This document shows positions 13,101-24,200 of a stretch of DNA of 60,000 bases, one piece after another. Both the position numbers and the translations under genes were made by a program. This stretch comes from Bugula neritina. Lineage: Eukaryota; Bryozoa; Gymnolaemata; Cheilostomatida; Bugulidae. Location of the stretch: NCBI GenBank assembly GCA_964035545.1, contig OZ037773.1:2957751-3017750 (forward strand), written 5' to 3'. How positions within the stretch are numbered: the stretch's first letter is position 1; each line of letters opens with the position of its first letter. The notes under the pieces were generated by a model that ran no database searches, had not been told where the DNA came from, and saw only the letters and a list, made by a program, of their open reading frames with translations.

Positions 13101-16100
13101 CAGCCAGTGCAAGGTGAGTGTAAAAACTGACAGCCAGCACAAAGTGGGTGAGAAAACTGGCAGATAGTGCAAAGTGACCGCTGTGGTTCAGCCAGAGATC
13201 AATAATTAATGGAGCAGTTTAAAGTAGTGACGTTTTACTATCTACACATGATAACAATGAACATACTGGTGTTGCTACTTTAGACTGAGAACTGCATCAA
13301 CAACATCTACAGACTACACTATGCAAGGCCTTCAACCCGACACAAACTATCTGTTCAGGATTTATGCCTATAACTCTAAAGGCAGGAGCCTTGCTAGTCA
13401 GGTACATGTATTCTGCTTGTGGAATATTTTAAAAATATATGTGCGAGTTATAGTTTTTGGAGAAGATTAAAGATATCCTGACAGTTCTTGGATTTTATTG
13501 GTCTGATTATTTGCTGTATATAATTTTTCTGACATGTTGATTCATATTGTGGAAATCTCTTTATAAAAATCGTAACTCAGGAATCAATTGGCCTGTGATG
13601 AGTGATGATGTTGTACTAATAATATAATGATTATATTATATCAAGATAAAGATGTAGTAATAGTAGTAATGTTACTGGGATGAGCTCACATTTTGAGTAA
13701 AGTCCATCTATCCCCGCATCCCCCCCCCCCCCCCCCGCCTAGTAGAGCTAAGTCACTAGTAGAAGCCTGCATCAGCAAAGTGCTGAGATACAACTAATAT
13801 TAGTGATGATAATTGGTCCCTCATAACAAATTTGTTACTATAATGATTTTTATTTTTATCTAAAAAATTCCAGGGTAATGCACGTCGTCATACCAGCATT
13901 TCAGCATTTGATAATGATGCCAAGTTGCTGTATGAACTTCAAATAGTTGTTATTGTTGTGATTCCACACCCTTATTGTTTTCCAAAATGAATCATTATTC
14001 ATCATCACCATTCCAAGGCAAGCTGATGGACCTTGTACTGTAAGCAACAGAATGTAGCCCGTGTTCTGTCTTTTTAGGATCTAACAGTACGTACTAATGC
14101 GGAGGTGGCAGTGCCAGGCCCCGTAGGATCTATAAACATTACTCATATTAGTGAAGACAGTCTAGGTGTGGCGTGGGATGAACCTTCCAATACTAATGGC
14201 CCCATCACTGAGTACAAGTGAGTTTGAAATGTAGCCTCTTTAGGAGCAGTAGTGGAGAAATTGAGATAGCTAAAGTTCTTTAAATTTCTTTTTAAATTTT
14301 GGTTTGGAGTGCGGGTTGAATTTTTTGCGAGAGAATAACTTCTTTTGCTACATTTTTAATCTAGAACACAGGCTTTTCTCAATTTCTCCATTATTGCACC
14401 TACCTTTTTTTTGTTAAATGTGAGTTCATGAAATAATTCACTATGGATGCTGAAATTAGCTGCTAGAAACAGCGCAAAGAGATGTTCGATAACCAACTAC
14501 ACCAGGCAAAGTGTTTGTATAATAGATGCTCTGCTCTTTCAACCTTGTGCTCTTTTTATTCTGATGGTGTGAGTCACTCAACACCTTGCCAAGCTCTGGC
14601 TGTTTGTTGCCTGTGTACCATGTAGTTTTGTTACTTTAGCGTTAGTTATGAATTTGGGTTTGGTAAATATATCTTTTACTTAATATATTGGTTTGGTTTG
14701 ATATTTGCTGACGTTTATAAGCTGAAAGTCAGCTAACTCAAGTCACGGACCAATGTATACTTTCCGCTGAAATTACTCAATTGTTGGTAATTGTTGCTCT
14801 TTAGATTTAATGTTCAGGAATCTCTGACACACACGTTTATGTAGTATTGAAATATTGATATATGTTTCATCTATCATCTACAGACTGTTTGAGAGTTTTA
14901 TGCTCAAATAGTTTTGTCGTATAATAAATTTTGTACCTGTGCTAATGATGGTTTAGTCTGTGGTAATGTAAAACTAATATAGGAATTATTGCTAACTTTC
15001 ATTGCATGCTATTCTTGGCTGCTGCAACACACAGTTTAATCATTAGGCTGATTTCAAAAATTGTAAACTGTTATTGACTATTGACTTGTTAGTATACTAT
15101 AATATACTTGTCAATAATATAGACTACCATGTGTTAGTATACTATAATATACTTGTCAATAATATAGACTACCATTTGTGAGTATACTATAATATACTTG
15201 TCAATAATATAGACTACCATTTGTGAGTATACTATAATATACTTGTCAATAATATAGACTACCATTTGTTAGTATACTATAATATACTTGTCAATAATAA
15301 GCCTCTAATTGATCTTCTATAGAATTTTCTACTATTCCACTGACCAATCAAAAGAATCCAACATGTCCTCGGTGACAGCATCAGCGTTGATAGAGAACCT
15401 TGACCCTTACACGCAATACCGATTGAGAGTCGTGGCTTACAATGAAAATGGTGAAGGGATGCCATCCAGCGAAGTTCCAGTGCGAACTCTTTCTACTCGT
15501 AAGTTTACAGTGTGAGAGGAAGTGATGTCATAGGAGTTGGTGTTACAGAAGCAGAGAGAGGACAATTTTCTATGTTTCTGCTATTCAAACCTATTTGTAG
15601 CTGTTTCAGAGTGACCATACTGCATGACTCCGTCATGTGATCCCACCACAATGCATTTTACCTGTTCCAATTCTTTCAAACATAGATATAACATATACGT
15701 AGCTGGAAACTCTATGATAGTAGCTGTAAGCTATAGGTGATTGTGTATCCTGTAGGCCCAAGTGCAGCTCCTTTGAGGGTGTCGGCTCAACCTACTGGAG
15801 TTTACTCTATAATGCTCAAGTGGTCACCGCCCCCTCCTGACACAGTCAATGGTCAACTCACGGGCTACAAAATCAGATATAAGGCTAAAGACAGGTTGGT
15901 ATTAGATATTTTATCCAGGAGTGTGTTCACGGATACTTTATTGATTAGGATACAGATATACTGATTGATTAAGGGAACCAGCAGCACCCCACCCTTCTTG
16001 GAATAAAAAATATGAGCTACTTATATTCTACAATTTCGCTCATTTCAACTGTGCATTTGCTTGTTGAGGGAACATATTGTATATGCACTGAAATGCAATT

Positions 16101-19100
16101 GATGTCATGTTTATTGATTAATATATATTGTTGTAGCTCTTCAGACCTGGATAGGTATTCCAAGCTATTATTAAATAGATAAGATAACTCCCAAGCTTTG
16201 TTGCTTTATTTGTATTTCTTATAAAAACTTTTCCTTGTTTTTATACAACACGCTTACTAGTTATCAATTAGTTTTATAGTTTATGTTTTGCATTTTAATT
16301 GTTGTAATGCATTTGTATTGTAAGTTTTGTTGCGTATTTGTTTTTCTGGAAGCTGTAAATCATGTATATAATCTTGTTATATGACATGTAACTTATGCAC
16401 ATGTATTTGGATTTGTGTCCACAATTCACACCTAGAGTCGTGCTCTCACTGTAACATATCTTCTACATCACTATAATATGTCAGTCTCGTGCTTACAAGG
16501 CATTAGTTTTACCTGTGCTTACTATTCTCTCTTTCGTGTGGTCACATAGTATCAGTTCTACCTGTTTATTGCCTGCTGCCACTGAACTTTGTTCCCGAGG
16601 CTTCAATTCACTGTTGCATGAAATATCACAGAAACTCACTCGGCCTGGAAATGTCTAAAAGCAACTCATAAAATTTTTTTTTCATTGTGCAATAGACAAG
16701 ATCGTTTCCTTCTCAAATGTTGACTGTATTTCACACAGTTGTTAAAAAACTCAACTTTTACAGGTTTTCTAGTCCCTTTCCCATTAGAAGTGTTTTCACT
16801 TAGTCTCCTTATGCAATAACTGTATTCAATTCGCTGACTTTATTTTATAAAGCTTTGGCAGAGCGAGCAGCTACACCACTGACGCTGACGCTAGAAGTCA
16901 TGAGGTCGGAGGTCTTGATCCCGGCACCACTTACCTCATCAGAGTGGGTGCAGTCAATATCAACGGAACCGGGGTGCTCTCGGATTGGGTGGAGGCGTCT
17001 ACATACTCGGCGTCATTGGAAGGTGAGAGGTGACGTTGCAGTGTCTGTCTATTTTTAGCATATTCTATTGTATGAAAGAAACAAAACAAGATTTTGTCCT
17101 TTACAATGTTGTGAATTGTGTGTGGGAGTAGATTTACTTGGTCCAATAAGCTGTAATGTTTGACCAACAGTATGTATTTATGTTTTAAACTTGGTATTAA
17201 AAGTATTACTAACAGCTACAATGTTTATAATTTTAATTGCAGTTTTCTTGGTTGTACATTCTGTGTATGTGTTTGTGTGAAAATCACACCGAAGGGCAAT
17301 GTTTACGATAAATGCTTTATCATATTTGTTATGTCCACAATATCAAACGGTATGGGGACGGTACGATTGACAGCCATTCTCCAATGGTTCAGGGAACTCA
17401 AGCCACAAGCCTGGAGAATACTAAGGCTAAATTTGCACCCGGTTTCTTGTTTCACAGCATTGTACCAGCTCAGAATTGTGGCTTGCTCACGGCATACATA
17501 CAGTATTATTGACAGATATGCTGGCAGCATAGACTTTCAACAGATCTGTGCTAACTTATTATACTAACCTACTTACAGAGTCCCGCCCACCTGGTCGTCC
17601 AATCAAATTGACTCTGCAGCCATTCCCTCGAGAGTTGATAGTTAGCTGGATTCCTGCTGATGACAATATCTTGATTAAAGGCTACAAGTTGGGGTACGGT
17701 ACCATAACGCCTGATGCGCACTGGGTGGACATTGAATCTCACCTGAGACTGACGACTCTGACAAACTTACGTAAGTATTGTTTGATTGGTGCAGCTGGTT
17801 TGTCATGTGACCTGTTAGAAGCTACATAGCATGGTCTAGTAGTATTACTGGTGACTACAGCTGCCTTTGGTCTCTTATGAGTACATAGTTAATAGTGATT
17901 ATTATGTGAGTACATAGTTAATAGTGATTATTATGTGAGTACATAGTTAATAGTGATTATTATGTGAGTACATAGTTAATAGTGATTATTATGTGAGTAC
18001 ATAGTTAATAGTGATTATTATGTGAGTACATAGTTAATAGTGATTATTATGTGAGTACATAGTTTATAGTGATTATTATGTGAGTACATAGTTAATAGTG
18101 ATTATTATGTGAGTACATAGTTAATAGTGATTATTATGTGAGTACATAGTTAATAGTGATTATTATGTGAGTACATAGTTAATAGTGATTATTATGTGAG
18201 TACATAGTTAATAGTGATTATTATGTGAGTACATAGTTAATAGTGATTATTATGTGAGTACATAGTTAATAGTGATTATTATGTGAGTACATAGTTAATA
18301 GTGATTATTATGTGAGTACATAGTTAACAGTGATTAGTATATGAGTACATAGTTAACAGTGATTAGTATATGAGTACATAGTTAACAGTGATTATCATAC
18401 AAGTGTGTAGTTAATAGTGGTTATTATCACCATATTTTCTGCTAAGGAACTTATTCGCTTGTCCAGAATGTTTAAAGTGAAGAGTAAGGTCGCGCGGCAT
18501 AGGTTGTGGAAATGTGTCGGGTGGTAACTTTTGTTCTCATTAAACGCTGTTTCCAGACTCTGCCTCTCACTCTGGGATTTAACATCTCGTCTGTTTTGCA
18601 GAGTCCAAATCTAATTATGTGGTGCAGCTGTTTGCATACAACGCTGCCGGAGAAGGAGCTCGTATTGAACAGCAGACGTACACGACTGAAGAGACCACAT
18701 CCAGTACTAGTGTCGCAGTAAATACTGTGGAAACTGCTACAGGTCTACCACCCCTCTCCCCGCCACATGGAGTAGAAACTCGGGTAATTTTATAATAGTT
18801 GTTTTGTTTGGTGTAGTGGAGTCAGCATAGTTTGGGCAGCAACTGTTAAGAATTGGTAAACTACTGTTTCTCTTTATTGATGTTTCCACTGATACTGTTA
18901 GCTCCTTCCCTCATTGTAGACTGTGAATCTATTGTTGTGTTGTATGGGGGGTATGCTTTACGACCCTTTGTGTGTATATGTTGAACGTAATGTTGCAGGT
19001 GATGTCCTCATCCTCCATTATAGTCACGTGGACAGACGGCACACTCGGTGGTATTCAGGAGAACATAGATGGCAGGATATACAGACTGAAGTACCACGTC

Positions 19101-20215
19101 GTCAGCGGTAAGCTTGCTAAGTTATCAACCACTGCGGGGAGGGGAAGGGGTGGGCACTTGCTGTACTGTGTTACATCCTGGTGTTGAACTATGTCTGTCA
19201 AATGCATGGATATCTTAGATAGAGCGAAAAATTGCCTAGTATGTTGCTGTTTTATTTTTCTAGTTAAAAACAGCTTTTAGTTTCTCTAGTGAAACTTTTC
19301 AACTGGTTTATAATTGCTGATCTAAGTTACACTGTAGAAAATCTTGAACTTTATAACAAATTATATTTGCAACGTTCTCTTATATTTTAACATCTCATTC
19401 AACATGAGAATAATTTCTGATTACATTATTAGGTGTAGCCTTAGTTTTACTTGTGTACACATTTAGGGTCCTCACACCGCCGTCCCAAGTACATAGACAC
19501 CTCTGACTTTGTTGTTCACCTCAAGAAACTTAAACCAGCCACTAAGTACGAGTTTGCTGTGATGGTAACTCGTAACGACAGATCTAGCTTATACTCCTTC
19601 AGTACGACAAACACTACCCTGGAGGACGGTGAGTTAGTCTATGAGTCCATGTATTAAGGGATGGTGTATCAGTCTATGTGTGATGCTATGGCACATTCAC
19701 TTCAAGTACTACATTATATATATATGAATATAGCTTGTTAGGTTAGGAAATTATAGAAAGCTTTACAAATTGTCATTATAAAAAATTGGAGATTTATAAT
19801 AGGCCAGTTGACTTTTGTACAATATTATAGGACTTTCTACCAGTCTAGGGAGAAAAACTAACTATTCTCATAAAAGGAATGCTCAGTCTGGTTAGAAGGA
19901 CTGTTATTGCCAGTCTAAGAGAAAGATGCTTTCTCCATATGTCGCAACAGTCTGTTAGAACCAGACGATAGGTGTGACTGGACTCTGGTTTGTTATACCT
20001 GCTTAAGGTAATAATTGATCATTTCTCATGGCTGTGTTTTAGCACCGGCCACTGCCCCCGCTGACCTCACTGTCAGCAGTTCAGACAGAGGTCATGGGTA
20101 TGTGCACATCAGCTGGCAGCCTCCCAGTCAACCAAATGGTAACATAATAAGCTACCAGATATTCTCCAGCACTGACGATACTCTGCCGATAAAGCAATGG
20201 GCTAGAGATGGTATG

Positions 20216-20246
<31 letters not shown>

Positions 20247-20864
20247 GTGTCTGTATAGAATGATATAAATTAAAAGGAATATAAATTAAAAATAATGTAA
20301 AACAAGCTTGCGCAAGTTTATAGTCGCCATCCCTGTGAGAAACCCCTGAGGGAAAGGGTTTTTGTTAGAACGGGTTAAGGAGTTCTTCATATGAATATGT
20401 GGCACATGAGCAATTGTGACTGGATGCTCTTTTTAATATCATCAATGTCGGGGTTTCGAACCCATGACTTCGTGTTTACTAAGCAAATGCTCTAACCTCT
20501 AGACCACGGCTGCTCCCTAAAATTAAAAATAATATAGGTGCTGCTAAACTTTTTTTACTACACTGCGTTGTGTGTTCCGTTGTAAGTTGTTGCTGCAGGA
20601 ATTGTTTGCCCTTATTGAGACTTGTTTGTTGCAGCTGCTGTTGGGAGCTCCCTCAACTATCAGTATGGGCAGGTGACTCCCAACACCCGCTACTATTTCC
20701 TCATAGTTGCTCAAACAAAGGTTGGCAGTTCTCCTGCCTCAGAAGTTGTGTCCTTCAAAACCCCCAAAGGTATGTGGCTGAGGTTCCCATAGCAATCACA
20801 CATAACTTCTTTATTCTCTCTGCTGCTTATATTTTTATATTATTTATTTTTTATATGTTCAATT

Positions 20865-20961
<97 letters not shown>

Positions 20962-21246
20962 ATATATATAATGTATGCTGATTGTCAATCTAGTTGGAGT
21001 TCCAGCAAAGTAAAGTGCTCGATATCACGGGTGACAGAGCTAATATAATGTAGTGTGTTCAGATTGTTAATGATACATATATATTTTTTTATTTAAAAAA
21101 TCTCACACGACTATATAGTTTCGTACAGTAAACTGCACTCGTCAGGTGTTAGACTAAAAATAAATAAAATCTATGAAGCATACCGATTATTCAAATTTTT
21201 TAAATAAAAAAAAATATATGTATCATTAACAATCTGAACACACTAC

Positions 21247-21287
<41 letters not shown>

Positions 21288-24200
21288 TTCATATTTAAAT
21301 ATATCAATAAATATATATTTATATATATTTTATATTGCATATTTTCTAATATTTTTATATTATATATAATATATAAATATATTATATTTCTTCAATACTC
21401 ATAGTTAATTAACTTTAAATAGTTTATTCACAGTTGATTTATTGGTTTTAAATTTTGCAATAGCAATGTAGTTATATGACCCCCCCCCCCCCCCCTTAAG
21501 CTTGAAGTGTGAATTTATTAGAGTGGACAATTTGTACTGTCTTCAATGTCTGTTACTTTATTTTTGCAGCTGATAGAAAATCAACATTTCTAGAAGGTGT
21601 ATCCACAGGTAACTATGATGTCATTTCCTTATTTTGTTGGTTTCCCTGATTGATGTCTAGATGAAGTATTCAATGTTTATGCTTATTTTTGAGATGTTGA
21701 GTTAAATTAATGAGTAATACATAGGCTCAATGTTGGCTATTATACATTTATTTTATTATTAAGATAATGTAGATATATAAAACAATGTAAACATGATGAA
21801 TATAAAACTCTGTGTGAGAAGTCTCTGCTGGAAGGTTTATTTTAATTTGGGCTAAGTACCTAATCAGATGTGACACAGGAGCAATTATGACTGGATGCTC
21901 TTCCTTTGTTGGGGTTCGAACTCGTGCCGTCTTTTTACTAAGCAAAAGCTGTAACCCCTAGACCACGGCTGCTCCCTTAAACATGATGCGTATAATATCT
22001 AGTAAATAAAGCAGTGTATGAATGTTATACTCCGCAAGTGAACATAACCTTACTATTGTATGTTTACTTGTCGCTGCAGTTGGCGTCATCTCTGAACCCG
22101 TAGACCCCAGTCTCTCTCTGCTCCAGAAGTCTCCATATCTGATTTGGATTATAATCGTGTCGGTGGCTGTTATATCTATAATAGCCATCGCTGTCATCAC
22201 TGCTGTGCTCTGCTGCCGGAAGAACAAGTCTACGAAGCAGCAGCGGTCACCTGCGAAGCACACAACTCAACCCCCTGATCTGGTCGCCAAACCAAACCCA
22301 CCAGATCTCTGGATCGACCACGAACGAGTAAGTGTGGTTTGGGAGGGGAAGGGAAGGGGTGGAGAGAGTAAGTCTGGCTTGGCAGGTGAAGGGGGAGAAA
22401 GTTGAAGGGGTGGAGAGAGTAGTTTTCCTGCACTGAGCCGATGTGAATAAATGACACAAACTTGATCTTTAATTTCAATAATCGTTTTAGCTCTTATGAG
22501 TTACCAACATTGAGACTAATTTGCTAGACTATTTCTTTTGATCAGTTTTGATTATTTTCTCATGCACTTACTGTTATGACTGTAGCATGAGTTGACCGGC
22601 CTGAGGCTACAGTCCGAGACAGATAACGAGACGGATGAGCGCACGTCCATGCTGCAGAGCAACTTTGATGTGAGTGTTAGTCTGGCTGGTGACATGACGT
22701 ATCCCGACGATATGAAGTTTTCTTCTCTTACAAGGAGCGGTCGTCCGGTTATAATAGCCTCCAATCCTCACAGAGATGGTGAGTTACGACAGCCCGCTCT
22801 CACACTGGGTGTGTAGCAGAGGGTGGTTTTCTTAAACGTAGTAGTTTACCTACATTGACATCATCTTAAAGCTGGGCTGCGCTGTTTATGTTGTACTGCT
22901 GTTTCATGCTACAATGTATACCAACGATGAGACATATTGAGTTCAGACAGTATAGCTCCGCAGTTCTATTTTGCTTTCCTTGCAAATATAATTATCTACA
23001 AAAGAACTAAAACTTATTTAAATTGCAAAGAAGCTGGTGGCCACAGTATGCTTTTCAGTTACTGTTTTAGTTCTATAAACCATCAACCTATCTTGTTAAG
23101 TTTTATCAAGTTTTACCATGACTACTTCCACTCGAATAACTTTCAGCAGTCACCTAACTTGGTCACTGAAGGAAAACTGAGCCACACTGACTCATCTACC
23201 AAAAACTGTCAGCAAATAGCTATCGCAAAAGCTTTCACAAATAGCTTTCGTTACACAATGATTTTTGGCAGCTTTCCAAAAAGCCACTGCAACAATTTGC
23301 GCTTTAGTTTCTAACTCCGAGTCTTTTATTGTTGAACTGTAGCAATGCCAAGAGCTTCTGTGACTCCTATGACGGCTGATTCGACGCGACCTCTGTATCC
23401 AAGGACACAGTTTGCTAGCGGAGGTCAACACGGAGCTACTCCCAGGGTTCATGTTGGAGATACCTCCCAGCCCAGTTCAGGTAACTACTGCTTCCACGTC
23501 ATGTCAGCTGTTCTAAATGAGGGTTTCTTGTGGCAGCCATATTTTCTCGGTAGCCATATTTTCTTCCGCTGCAAACTCTCCACTCGGCAAAAGTTCAAAC
23601 ACATTTCACAAAATTAACTCAAAAATTGAATGAAATTTTGCCATTTGTATTTTGAATGATTTTTAAAATTATAGTACAATAACTTACCATTCTCTGCTCA
23701 GCACTTATTAATAAACTAGCCGGAAAATTTGCCAAGAGAAACTTGCACTCCCTTCACCATGTAATGTTGCAGTAACTTATGTTAGTTACTCACTTTAAGG
23801 GTTTGCTGAAGTGTTTCCAACATTTGATAATATCGCAAGATATTCTCCTGTGTATTTGAGCTTCAGTAGCTCGTAAAATTTTTCCAAGTTTATATGTAAA
23901 TTAATATAGTTATATCTATATTGTGTAGTCCCAGAAAGCTTTGTCACTGCATGGGTACACCATTTGCTTCTGCTGAAAATGCACGATGTATATGGACACA
24001 CTTCATTTATCCAGTTCCACCACTAATTACTGTGTGTCACATTTCCACAGCATGCTAAAAGTACACTTGCTGCTGCTATTGTCTTGATACATCTACCTTA
24101 TGTATCTCATCTACTTTAAAGATGGTTTATCCAGGTTAATCTACCTCAATTTACACAGCGCTATATCCTGTTTAATTTATGTTCTAGCAGACTTTCTGAT

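Larger units (their letters stand above)
12811..20769 (+). other. Six fibronectin type III domains of the netrin receptor
   Basis: Six FN3 domains encoded by 12 exons: FN1 12811-13401, FN2 14078-15498, FN3 15756-17022, FN4 17579-18783, FN5 from the end of 18602-18783 through 19628, FN6 20043-20769. Each shows the conserved B-strand Trp (for example LSWESS, VAWDEP, LKWSPPPP, VSWIPADD, VTWTDG, ISWQPP) and the later tyrosine-containing L-x-P-x-T-x-Y core (LQPDTNYLFRIYAYN, LDPYTQYRLRVVAYN, LDPGTTYLIRVGAVN, LKPATKYEFAVMV, VTPNTRYYFLIVAQ). In DCC family proteins netrin binds FN4-FN6. The exon after FN4 (18602-18783) also encodes the Thr/Ser-rich FN4-FN5 linker. Confidence 0.93.

Noticed and set aside
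20500-20517. tRNA gene in the SINE head
   Set aside because: It has A and B boxes but no intact cloverleaf, has a SINE body, and is flanked by target duplications. The same head occurs in four copies.
22022-22405. Longer 127-codon open frame extending past the TM exon
   Set aside because: Contains the real exon 22080-22327, but the sequence after GTAAGT is the donor-associated purine repeat.
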